Positions 1 to 8,046 of a stretch of DNA of 39,656 nucleotides are shown here, one piece after another. Under the pieces are notes generated by a model that was not told the DNA's origin, searched no databases, and saw only the letters and a list, made by a program, of their open reading frames with translations. Positions within the stretch are counted from its first letter, which is position 1. Every line of letters starts with the position of its first letter. This DNA is from Nemertoderma westbladi (Eukaryota > Xenacoelomorpha > Nemertodermatida > Nemertodermatidae), in contig JAUCBJ010000348.1 in NCBI GenBank assembly GCA_032718475.1, positions 1 through 39,656 of the forward strand, in the 5' to 3' direction. The position numbers and the translations under genes are program-made.

Positions 1-2
1 TA

Positions 3-1274
3 CTAGTGTGTTCTGGGCAGAGAGAACTAGCCGAGGAGAGGACGAGGGGAGTTGTCAACGAACTGATTGAACTATGGGAATGTGGGGGTATGGAACCTAG
101 CGTAGTGTACGTAGGGCCATACTTAGTCGATGCCCGGGGAGTGAAAGTAAGAGTTAGAAGACCTGGGGAGGGCGAATCCGAGGTTAATTCCGAGGATTCG
201 GTCTCGTCGGTCGGAGGAAGTTCCGGGAAGCGGGGGAAAGTTAATAGGACAAATGGGCGACGGGAGTCCGTCGCAACCGATAAGTCTGCTACATCCTCCG
301 CAAAAGAAAGAAGGGTGCGGGAGAGATATCTAAAGTGTAAATTAGGAATGGCGGCGGCAGACCAGGAACAGTTAGAGTGGCAATTGAGGAGTGAAACCAC
401 ATTATTAGAGTTGGCAAGGGAGGATAGAGAGAGAGCCGAGGAGCAAAGAGATCGGGAGATGAGAGTAGAGAGCGAGCCGGCGAGCTGGTTTGATATGCTT
501 GCGAGAGAGACGGCCGAGCGAAGTTTACAAGGGTACAGAGAGAGAGAGATAGAGAAAGAGCGTGACCGGGATGATTTGTGTGCCCGGATAGGGAGGCTTG
601 CGCAATATCAAGCCAAACTTAAACGGCGCCAACTAGAACTGGCGCGGTTGGAAATGTCAGAGAGTGAGACCCCACTTACAGGCACCGGGCGAGAGAACCA
701 GAACTGGTGTAGCCGTACGGGCGGGGGGGGTAGTAATAGTACGTTAGAAGCAGTTAATGTTAATAGTACCGTATTAGATAACCCTAATCCCTTTATTACA
801 GGAAATAATATTTTACCGAGTAGTAGTAATTTAAATTTAAATACAAATATTCCAAATAATAATTTCAATTCAAACCCGCAAAATAATTCGAATAATAATT
901 TAAGTTTAGAGAATAGTAGTGATCTAAGTAATTTAAATAATCTAAATAATAATCCCGTTTCAAATTCTAATAATTTAATTGATTTAACAAATAATATTGG
1001 GAATGGTGCTATTAATATGAGCGTGTCGGACGTACATAACCCGGCAGACGGTGGCCTGGTAGGCCACGTAGTTAGTAGGCAGGGGGTAGCGGGGTTGAGC
1101 CAACCCGAAGTGGGCCTGGTGGGCCACGCAGTAGTAGAGGGAGAGGCGGGGGTGAATAGACCCAGCCGTAGTAGAGACAGCGTGTCGACTAGAGAGGGGT
1201 GTAGAGACAAAGTAAGAGATAGTGAAGTTAGATGTGGCGAGTGGGGGGGGGGCTACGGGCGCCCCACCACATAA
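3..1274 (+). CDS. Gag-like protein, N-terminal part (open at left edge)
   Basis: Reading frame open from the window edge to a stop at 1272-1274; no ATG near the edge, so the true start is probably outside. The first ~220 residues are highly charged and rich in Glu/Arg, with heptad-like spacing that suggests a coiled coil. Residues ~250-340 are a low-complexity Asn/Ser/Leu stretch encoded by very AT-rich DNA, unlike the GC-rich flanks. Two short Gly/Val/Gln repeats follow (LVGH motif). The frame ends just after a run of nine G at about 1246-1254, beyond which the related sequence continues in another frame, so the stop is probably the result of a frameshift. No capsid domain is recognised; assignment to Gag comes from linkage to the zinc-knuckle frame downstream. 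Confidence 0.5.
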   Translation, partial: LVCSGQRELAEERTRGVVNELIELWECGGMEPSVVYVGPYLVDARGVKVRVRRPGEGESEVNSEDSVSSVGGSSGKRGKVNRTNGRRESVATDKSATSSAKERRVRERYLKCKLGMAAADQEQLEWQLRSETTLLELAREDRERAEEQRDREMRVESEPASWFDMLARETAERSLQGYREREIEKERDRDDLCARIGRLAQYQAKLKRRQLELARLEMSESETPLTGTGRENQNWCSRTGGGGSNSTLEAVNVNSTVLDNPNPFITGNNILPSSSNLNLNTNIPNNNFNSNPQNNSNNNLSLENSSDLSNLNNLNNNPVSNSNNLIDLTNNIGNGAINMSVSDVHNPADGGLVGHVVSRQGVAGLSQPEVGLVGHAVVEGEAGVNRPSRSRDSVSTREGCRDKVRDSEVRCGEWGGGYGRPTT

Positions 1275-1437
1275 GATTAGTGGCGAGAGAGGGGGGGCAG
1301 AGAATGCCCCACAAGAGGGGTGTAGAAGTGTAGTAAGAGGTAGTGAAGTTAGAAGTGGCGGGTGGGGGGGGGCTACGGACACCCCACCGCGAGAGATTAG
1401 TAGAGAGAGAGGGGGGGGCAGAGAGTGTCCCACAGCC
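1190..1437 (+). repeat. Tandem duplication of ~125 bp with G-runs inside gag
   Basis: The segment beginning GAGAGGGGTGTAGAGAC near 1190 and the one beginning AAGAGGGGTGTAGAAG near 1312 are two tandem copies. Each has a run of 8-9 G before GGCTACGG and a second run of 7-8 G before GCAGAGA. The Gag frame changes at the first and last of these runs (frame of 6-1274 to frame of 1222-1449 to frame of 1343-3127). Confidence 0.75.
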
Positions 1438-3127
1438 GTCAGCGGATAATGCACGGGCCGAATCAGGTAAACCGCAACACCCGGCGACGGAGAGTAATAG
1501 GGAGATTGCGAGTATCCCCAGCGGCGTGCGATCGAGCAGAGAGAAGCAGGTTGACGTCGCGAGAGGGCAGACGAAGCGTCGAGCCCGACCAGAAGAGGGA
1601 AGAAGAACAGTGGAGTTTAACCGGGAGGTCGACGAGAGACCTCACGAGCCGGAATACTACACAGAAAAGAGAAGAAGAGAAGATAGTAGAAGAAGTGTCG
1701 CCACGAACGATAGGAGTGTGAGGACGGATAACGGACCGTCGATAGTAGAGATGGAGTTGGGGAGTCAGTTGGGTCGAACTTCGGGAGATTGCCGTCGCCC
1801 CGGAGAAACACACCACACGCGAAGAGAGGGGTACAGGACGTACCGATACGAAGACGAGAGCACGATAGGGGATCGAAGAGAAGCTTCCCGACGGGATGTA
1901 GCTGCCGATCGAGAGTACGGTAGTCGCGGGGAGATTCGAGATTCGCGAAGAATAAACTTCGGTTCGGAAGGGCACATGCAGACTGCAGGACATACTGTAG
2001 GCCTTACTGCACATACTATTATAGGCCATGCTGGGAGAGATAGAGTAGGCGATGGGGTAGCGCGAACGACGGAATTAAACCCGGAAGTCGCGGAGTACAT
2101 ACCGGTAGGTAGGCGAGAGGTAGGTAGGCCTATATCGGTACAGCAGCATGACTATAATACACAGGGACATAACATATATCCAGGGGAGGGGGGAGTTATT
2201 GGAGATAGACGTATGGGCCCCAATGTATTAACATCAACCCCAGTACCAAACATACCGGCTGGGGGGGGACAGGGTGACATTCCCCCATCACAATATCGAC
2301 AATATACCCCGATAGGAGCAAGAACATCGAACTCCCTGGACGAGAACAGGTCGTGCGGACAGTCACCACCACACGCGGCCATACAGGGGACTACCAGTCC
2401 ACAGTTAGCTGGTAGTAGGGCCACACCGTGGCAGGGACAGAAAGAAAATAACACCGTAAATAAAAACAATCCCAATATACCCAGTAGGCCGAGTCTAGAC
2501 AACCAAAACATTAAATCGGTACATATAAACCTAAGCGCGATACGTGAAGGACTATACAGGAAACGCTATAATCCAGGATTCCAATGTCAATTACATCGGG
2601 ACGGAACCCATAAGACCAGGAGCTGCAAGTACTGGCAAGCGTTGCCCAAACGAGATCGTGTAGCCTACACAAACGCAAACGGACTATGTCATCGATGTGT
2701 GGTAAAAGGACACAGATCCGGAGAGTGTTGGAAAGGGAGAGGATATGAAAGGATTAAACCAGGGGCAGAGAAGCCCATTAGCAAACATAAGGGAGTCGGG
2801 AAAGTAGAAGGAGGCGTGTTGCATACACACGCAGGACGGACACAGTGCGAGGGGGCATTGCACGGGCAGACACCGCGTATACCGAGGGACAAGCGGGGGT
2901 CGTCGAGAGCTTTAATGCCAGCGCACATACGAAGGGGGAGGCCAGCAAAGGTAGCACCGAAGAGAGTGTGGCGAAGAGTTAGAGGACGTATAGGAGGGCA
3001 GCAGGAGAGTGCCTACCGGAAGAAGGGGCACGTGAGAGTTTTTAGTCGTCCAAAGTTTTGGACTGAGGGGGGTGGGAATGAGGGCGAGACGCCCTTCCCA
3101 CGCACAAAATATAAAATAATTATTTAA
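1343..3127 (+). CDS. Gag-like protein, C-terminal part with two zinc knuckles
   Basis: Continuation of the upstream Gag frame after shifts at G-runs; the apparent first codon is GTG and is not a credible start. The first ~240 residues are rich in Arg/Glu/Asp. Near 2581-2731 are two zinc-knuckle motifs: C-x2-H-x4-H-x4-C (CQLHRDGTHKTRSC), then C-x2-C-x4-H-x4-C (CHRCVVKGHRSGEC), about 30 residues apart and separated by a basic linker. This paired arrangement is typical of retrotransposon Gag nucleocapsid regions, in particular BEL/Pao, where it binds element RNA. The tail after the knuckles is very basic. No aspartic protease or RT follows before the stop at 3125-3127. Family assignment is by eye. 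Confidence 0.6.
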   Translation: MKLEVAGGGGLRTPHRERLVEREGGAESVPQPSADNARAESGKPQHPATESNREIASIPSGVRSSREKQVDVARGQTKRRARPEEGRRTVEFNREVDERPHEPEYYTEKRRREDSRRSVATNDRSVRTDNGPSIVEMELGSQLGRTSGDCRRPGETHHTRREGYRTYRYEDESTIGDRREASRRDVAADREYGSRGEIRDSRRINFGSEGHMQTAGHTVGLTAHTIIGHAGRDRVGDGVARTTELNPEVAEYIPVGRREVGRPISVQQHDYNTQGHNIYPGEGGVIGDRRMGPNVLTSTPVPNIPAGGGQGDIPPSQYRQYTPIGARTSNSLDENRSCGQSPPHAAIQGTTSPQLAGSRATPWQGQKENNTVNKNNPNIPSRPSLDNQNIKSVHINLSAIREGLYRKRYNPGFQCQLHRDGTHKTRSCKYWQALPKRDRVAYTNANGLCHRCVVKGHRSGECWKGRGYERIKPGAEKPISKHKGVGKVEGGVLHTHAGRTQCEGALHGQTPRIPRDKRGSSRALMPAHIRRGRPAKVAPKRVWRRVRGRIGGQQESAYRKKGHVRVFSRPKFWTEGGGNEGETPFPRTKYKIII

Positions 3128-3179
3128 TTAAATAAAATAATTAAATAATAAAGTAGGTAGAAGTTAGGTAGTTAGGAGT

Positions 3180-3755
3180 TATTTAGGAGGTACGTAGTAC
3201 CTAGAGTCAGAGTTAGTTAGTTAGTCAGTTAGCACTGATAGTTAGTGTTAGAGTAAGAGTTAGAGAGTCTCTCTACCGTTAGAGAGTAGGAGTTAAGGGG
3301 TACGTAGTACCGTTAGAGAGTTAGTAAGAGTTAGTAGGTACGTAGTACCGTTAGAGAGTTAGTAAGAGTTAGTAGGTACGTAGTACCGTTAGAGAGTTAG
3401 TAAGAGTTAGTAGGTACGTAGTACCTAGTTAGAGTTAGAGTTAGTAGGTGCGTAGTACCTAGTTAGAGTTAGAGTTAGAGGGTACGTAGTACCGATAGTT
3501 AGAGAGTTAGTAGGTACGTAGTACCTAGTTAGAGAGTTAGTAGGTACGTAGTACCTAGTTAGAGTTAGAGTTAGAAGGTACGTAGTACCTAGTTAGATTA
3601 GAGGGTACGTAAGTACCGGCTAGAGAGTAGGAGTAGTAAGAGGGTACGTTGTACCGCTAGCTAGTAGAGAGAGCTAGAGTAGTAAGAGGGTACGTTGTAC
3701 CGTTAGCTAGTAGAGAGAGTTAGGAGTAGTAAGAGGGTACGTAGTACCGCTAGTT
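3180..3755 (+). repeat. Array of 13-bp palindromes GGTACGTAGTACC
   Basis: About 14 copies of GGTACGTAGTACC or close variants (GTTGTACC, GCGTAGTACC) occur between 3189 and 3750, spaced roughly 30-110 bp. Each is a 5-bp inverted repeat around a 3-base loop. Spacers are made of GTTAGAG-type words, and some 38-bp units (3300-3420) are identical tandem copies. No reading frame is open across the array. Confidence 0.85.
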
Positions 3756-4433
3756 AGGGGTGTTAGTAGTAGCAGTAGAGGGTTGTGGAGTAGAGTTAGT
3801 AGAGCTAGTTAGTAGAGTTAGCAGAGCTAGTGGACTAGAGTTAGCAGAGCTAGTGGAGTAGAGTTAGTAGAGCTAGTTAGCAGAGTTGGTAGACTCAGAG
3901 GAGTCAAGTAGAGTTAGTAGAAGTAGAAAGTTAGTAGGAGTTAGTTAGACTTAGTAGCGAGTTAGAGTCAGTAGAAAGTTAGAGGCTCTCAGTTAGAGCT
4001 AGAAGTAGTAAGAGTTAGTAGTTAGCAGAGTTAGTTAGATAGTTAGAGTTAGTAAGCAGTAGGTAGATAGTATGATAGCACAGGGGTAGCATTAGAGATT
4101 AAAGCCTTAGGGAGTGACAAGAGAGTGGAGAGATAATAGTGCGGAGTGCGAAGAGAGCGTGGGCGCAATTCAAGTGTGGGGGAGGAGAAGTGAGAGAAAG
4201 ATTGTGGGACGAGGAGGTCCGGGGGTATGAGAGAGTTGGAGTAGAGTGGTGAGAGTGTTGGGGAAACAAAAATTGTGTGAGAGAAGCGCACGATCGGCCC
4301 GACACGAGACGCCAGAGGGTAGTGACATCATACCCATAGGGAGCGGCCTGGAAAGCCGACTCCGAAAAAATATACCCACCCCACACCCGATAATAGATCG
4401 GGATCCAGCGGAATTGTAGCGCACTTGAGTTGG
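3756..4433 (+). other. Low-complexity GTTAG/GAGCTAG tract, then unassigned sequence up to the PPT
   Basis: From about 3756 to 4060 the strand consists mainly of GTTAGTAGAG and GAGCTAGTAG words, a decayed continuation of the array upstream. From 4060 to 4433 the sequence is purine-rich but not repetitive. ORFs on the minus strand here are low-complexity and resemble nothing I know. It occupies the place of pol in a complete element. Confidence 0.5.
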
Positions 4434-4462
4434 ATGCTATCTTCTCACCGGGAAGATAGCAT
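4434..4462 (+). other. Hairpin directly upstream of the polypurine tract
   Basis: ATGCTATCTTC and GAAGATAGCAT form a perfect 11-bp stem around a 7-base loop. The stem ends at the base before the G-run that primes plus-strand synthesis in LTR elements. Confidence 0.7.
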
Positions 4463-4471
4463 GGGGGGGAG
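4463..4471 (+). promoter_or_regulatory. Polypurine tract of the LTR element
   Basis: GGGGGGGAG lies immediately before TGTTAG. A purine run abutting a TG dinucleotide is the usual plus-strand primer and LTR start of LTR retrotransposons. Confidence 0.6.
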
Positions 4472-4960
4472 TGTTAGCTTATCCAATTCCGCTAACACAA
4501 ACCCATAGAGTGAGCCATAAAGCAATATTGGGAGCACGAGGTTGATTACCAATCAACCTCGTGTCAGCCCAATAAACGGGGACAATAGGCCCCAAAGGAG
4601 ACACACACAATAAGGGTCAGGGGTTACTCCCCTGACAAGAGAGAGAATAGCTGGGGTGAACGGGAAACACACCAGGGAAGGTGAAGGGGCGAGAAGTGGG
4701 ATATTAGCCAATGGGGGGGCAAGGCATCGATTAGGTAGTAATATGGCCAACCGTGCAGTATATTACCTGTTGGTGCTCCCCTATTCAGTCAGTTATCTCA
4801 GTCGGTCAGTACAGTCAGGTAGTACGGTGACAGTTAGGACCGTCACCGCCGTCATCACATTACCGGTACCAGTGCAGCAGTATTCAGTGCTATCTGCTAT
4901 TGTACCTATACGCTATATGTTATCTCAATTTATATCCTTAACAACAACGTCAGAACAACA
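4472..4960 (+). repeat. 3' LTR of the BEL/Pao-like element
   Basis: Begins TGTTAG after the polypurine tract; a plausible end is GAACAACA at 4953-4960 (TGTT...AACA termini). The second LTR is outside the window, so the limits cannot be confirmed by comparison. The LTR holds several perfect hairpins: TGTTAGC/GCTAACA at the very start (4472-4497), a 13-bp stem with a 3-base loop (4535-4563), an 8-bp stem (4616-4636) and CGGTGAC/GTCACCG near 4826-4848. Several TCAGT initiator-like words lie at 4785-4830. The sequence from 4961 to about 5035 may belong to the LTR or to the neighbouring retroelement. Confidence 0.5.
4535..4563 (+). other. Perfect 13-bp hairpin in the LTR
   Basis: CACGAGGTTGATT / AATCAACCTCGTG with loop ACC. 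It sits about 60 bp into the LTR. Confidence 0.85.
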
Positions 4961-4992
4961 ACTCTTTTCATCCACACGGCGGGGACGCGTAC

Positions 4993-6255
4993 TTAACCAA
5001 TACCGGATAAACCGGGATCCTCTCGGATCCCGTCACAGTCAACTCGCACCGGTAGCTCATCTTCAAGATCCAGTAGAGAACCAACCGGAGGTGCCGCCGC
5101 TGAGGGGTGTTTACTTCTGAGCACGTCCAGGACATTGACCTTGTTTCCCCCAACCTCCACGTCATCGCTGGGGTCTAGTACGCCTCCAGAATCCCGGCCC
5201 GTCACCCACCGTACAGCGCTTCGCACTTTTCCCTCAAGCATAAGGCGGGTAAACACACGGATCGTGTGTTCCTTCTCGTTGTCCGGCGGCTGATGAATGA
5301 CCCGATGGCCAGAACCAAACTTCTTAGAGCATCGCTCCGCCTCCTGGAGGAGGGCCTCCATTTGGCCGCCTCACCAAAGACCGATTCTTCGGGAGAGGAG
5401 ACGGCGGATGTCGGCCACCTTTGTTACTTTAGGGTCGCGATGGAGTAGAAGCGAGTCCGTGAGTAGTAAACGCTCTGAGCGGGCATTTGCCACATTGTGT
5501 TTTTTTTGCAACGCCGACTGGAAGGCTGTTGCCTCTGAGGCCAGCAGCTCAACAAAGTCCCGCCCCAATGCACCACCAGGCAGACGGTATTTGGACCCGA
5601 TCAACTGAGTAGCGCGCCTCCACTGGTGTAGTAAGAGATCCGGGGCGGCTCCCTTTCCAACCAATGGGGCCCCGTAGGCCCTAGTCATTAAGTCCTGTGG
5701 GTCGGGGTTCGTTTGGTTCTTGGTCACTGATGCCCACATACTGCCAAAGGTCGTGGTGTCCTGGGCGGCTGCCCCTGCAGTTGGGGCGTCTGTGGGTTTC
5801 ACTGAGCGATGAGGACAGTCGGAGACAGGGTCTGTGGGCGGAATGTGGCCGTCTTGGTTGATGGTAGACTGGCTGGCGCCGTCGTCTCCGTTTCCTGACT
5901 GAGGTACCAACGTTTCGCTTAGTGAGTCGAACGAAAGCTGGCTGTTTGAACCAGTCCGTTCCATGGTGTCCAACGTCTCGTGCGGGGAGGAAAAGTTTAT
6001 CGGAATGGGTGGTTGCGACAGCGGCGACAATGTGTGAATGTTGGAAGTGAACTCGTTCCTGCATCCTCCGGTGAGAAACTGTGCGCAACTGATACAAGGA
6101 CGCCGACGTTTGTGGCAACCACACCGCCCCGTTATGCAACTACCATCAGGGGTGGTGCCACACTGGCAGCAGCGTTGAGACCCTTGTGACATCCCAAACA
6201 ATACACCACAGAAACAGGTTGGCCACTGGCGTCCGTGGGCGAAATATACAGGCAA
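4993..6255 (-). pseudogene. N-terminal fragment of retroelement protein with Cys-rich domain
   Basis: Two in-frame ORFs (6255-5371 and 5361-4993) are separated by one TGA at 5371-5373, so this is a single broken frame. The first codon shown is TTG; a real ATG start is not visible. Residues 14-67 hold a dense cysteine array (CFC, CCQC, C, CGC, then KRRRPCISC and GGC), resembling the CXC/tesmin-type zinc-binding pattern. That fits nucleic-acid binding, but the assignment is inference. A Ser/Thr/Asp-rich linker follows (to ~190), then a conserved region (HQWRRATQL to LLHRDPKV) shared with copy 2. The frame diverges from copy 2 after residues matching PVRVD, and no RT domain is present. Confidence 0.6.
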
Positions 6256-6290
6256 TCCAATACTATGTAAGCATGAACACAGACAGACAG
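5030..6290 (-). mobile_element. Restriction-endonuclease-type retroelement, copy 1 (5' fragment)
   Basis: Only the N-terminal part of the element is present. Its protein aligns by eye with the equivalent part of copy 2 (13686-14312): shared words include HQWRRATQL, GSKYRLPGGA, NARSER, LLHRDPKV, FTRLMLEGKVRSAVRWV and SGGVLDP. Similarity stops near 5035, where RT should start, next to the LTR element. Either the LTR element inserted here or the copy was truncated. Confidence 0.65.
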
Positions 6291-6536
6291 GCAGTAGGAT
6301 TAAACTATCTCGGAGATTAAACGGAATTAATTGATTATATGATATTAAATGATTATAATATCTAAGGAAACTAATAAATTATTTAAAATTAATTTAGTTT
6401 ATTGAGATAACAATACGTAAAGGTCATTTATTCGTAGTGTAGCAGCTAATAAATATATTCAACATTCCAACGGAAGACTTATTTAGTAACTACAGTATAT
6501 TGTGTAACTATGTTTCACTGTTACACTGCAGAACTT
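6291..6536. other. AT-rich spacer, nothing recognised
   Basis: No credible ORF, repeat or RNA gene seen between the retroelement fragment and the Harbinger terminus. Confidence 0.5.
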
Positions 6537-6589
6537 GGGCTGTATGTTTAGATGTAGTATGAACTAGGGTAGTTTAATCTAGGGTAGTT
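6537..6589 (+). repeat. Harbinger left terminal inverted repeat
   Basis: Starts GGGCTGTATGTTTAG and ends in two GGGTAGTT words; pairs with 7975-8020. Confidence 0.7.
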
Positions 6590-7396
6590 ATATATAGACA
6601 TGTAACTTCGCAAGTAAGAAATAATGATATGCTTAGCCAATTCCAACATAGTACTATCTAAAGTACGAACTACCCCGGTAAAATAGACTTTTGTGGAATA
6701 GTTCTTTAATTGATGTATCACCCCCATGCCTTCCCACTAAGTTGCCTAAAAAACATTTGACATTTGAAAATTTGAAATAAAAATTCCCCGACCAGCTAGC
6801 TAATGAGTCATTGAATCTTGATTTCCGCTTTCCATGATTTTTCTGCTAAAAGCGTTTAACAGAGAAAGTCGCGGTCAGCCCGTTGATATTACTATTACAC
6901 CAGCCACACCGCAGTTCTTTCTAGTCTGTATTGGATTTGATGTTTCCGATGGAAAGGTGGACTAACAACTAAATATATATGAATTTGGTTGAAAAATCGT
7001 TGAAATATTGGCGTTCGAAAGTTGCCTGTTTGGCATGTAGGCGCGCAAGATTTTTCGCATTTATTAAATTATCAAACATTTTATAATATATCTATAATAT
7101 TTACAGTATTCTAGAATGATTGTAAGTATATACAGTAGGTAGGCGCGGTTGTGTTATTTATTTTATATGTTGGTTGGCAACAGCGGTATTCATGTCCTAT
7201 ATATCTATTGGGTAGCTATTCATACTTAAACAAAATGTTCCAGAACATCGTGTATTTATTAAGTATAATAAATGGCTTTCAACGAACAATACTTCTTGCA
7301 ATCTTTGAACGCCTATATCTCCGCTGTTTCTCAGATATTGTTACATATTTCGAATCCTTGCAAGGCAAGCTTTTTAATGATATGAAAAAATTACGA

Positions 7397-7640
7397 CTAA
7401 TGTGAAGAAACCATCTTCAAGGTACCATCTACTGCCCCAACCAACAACTCATGATGAAAAAAAACATATTTAGGAAACTTGGTTTGGAATGATTTGAGTT
7501 GCTGGCGATCAGTTGGAATATAAACAAACTTTCCAACTAAGGGGTCCAAATTGTCGATTACTTCATTGACAGCTCCATAAACAGTGGGTTGGTCAATGTG
7601 GAAGGCGTGGGCAATGGTGTGAATTGCTGGCAAGGAAGCG
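7397..7640 (-). pseudogene. HARBI1-like transposase fragment
   Basis: About 80 residues. The order is a helix-turn-helix-like stretch (AHAFHIDQPTVYGAVNEVID), a segment with YIPTDRQQ, then FHHELLVGAVDGTLKMV. The last corresponds to the GxIDGTH block of PIF/Harbinger DDE transposases, whose Asp is the first catalytic residue. The second Asp and the Glu are missing because the frame stops at 7397. The apparent first codon is not ATG, and upstream sequence continues the similarity weakly, so this is a decayed fragment and not a small gene. Confidence 0.7.
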
Positions 7641-7974
7641 TATAGAACTCAAAACCTTTATTCGGGAGCAATCGGAATTTCATCTGCCGATTTTGGTGAC
7701 GTTGGTTCGAAATAGAATCCCCCTTTAGTTTTCTGTCTAATCTATGGCAAAGTAATATTTAATAAAGGTTGTCAATAACATTATTGTTTGTAGATTGTTA
7801 TTCGTCTCATTTAAATCAAGAAAAGCTGACATTTTTTAGATAAATTCGACGAAACTAGCTTAGGTAGCCTGCTAATGAGCTTGCTGAGCAAAAGAAGCAC
7901 GAACTCTAGTTCAAACTATATTGTCAGTGACTTTGAGCATATGAACTAGTTCAAACTACCATAGTATGAAGAAT

Positions 7975-8020
7975 GAACTACCCTAGTAACTACCCCTAGT
8001 ACAAACTAAGCATACGGCCC
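7975..8020 (-). repeat. Harbinger right terminal inverted repeat
   Basis: Ends CTAAGCATACGGCCC, the inverse of the left end. The ATG of the next ORF is 26 bp beyond it. Confidence 0.7.
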
Positions 8021-8046
8021 CTGTACTTTCCTAACCAATACTTACC

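Larger units (their letters stand above)
1..4960 (+). mobile_element. BEL/Pao-like LTR element without pol (3' part)
   Basis: The window opens inside this element. In order there are a Gag-type reading frame with two zinc knuckles (to 3127), a non-coding palindromic satellite (about 3180-4060), an unassigned stretch, a polypurine tract (4463-4471) and an LTR starting TGTTAG at 4472. I find no protease, RT, RNase H or integrase motif in any frame between the zinc knuckles and the LTR, about 1.6 kb where pol would begin. The 5' LTR lies outside the window. The simplest reading is a non-autonomous, gag-only LTR element. The BEL/Pao label rests on zinc-knuckle style and is moderate; a Ty3/gypsy relative is possible. 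The right edge is uncertain (4960-5035). Confidence 0.6.
6537..8020 (-). mobile_element. Decayed PIF/Harbinger DNA transposon
   Basis: The left end (GGGCTGTATGTTTAG...) and the reverse complement of the right end (GGGCCGTATGCTTAG...) match over about 50 bp with a few mismatches, and each contains two TAGGGTAGTT-like subrepeats. Between them lies a fragment of a HARBI1-like transposase on the minus strand. Length 1.48 kb is short for an autonomous Harbinger, which also needs a second Myb-like gene; none is seen. Flanking trinucleotides are CTT (left) and CTG (right), so the expected 3-bp target duplication is imperfect or absent. Confidence 0.7.

Noticed and set aside
3750-4060. GTTAG-rich tract as telomere-like repeat
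   Set aside because: The words are irregular (GTTAGTAGAG, GAGCTAG), not (TTAGGG)n or (TTAGG)n, and lie inside an LTR element.
4049-4424. Overlapping minus-strand ORFs of 80-95 codons
   Set aside because: Ser/Leu/Pro low complexity complementary to a purine-rich strand; not like any known protein.
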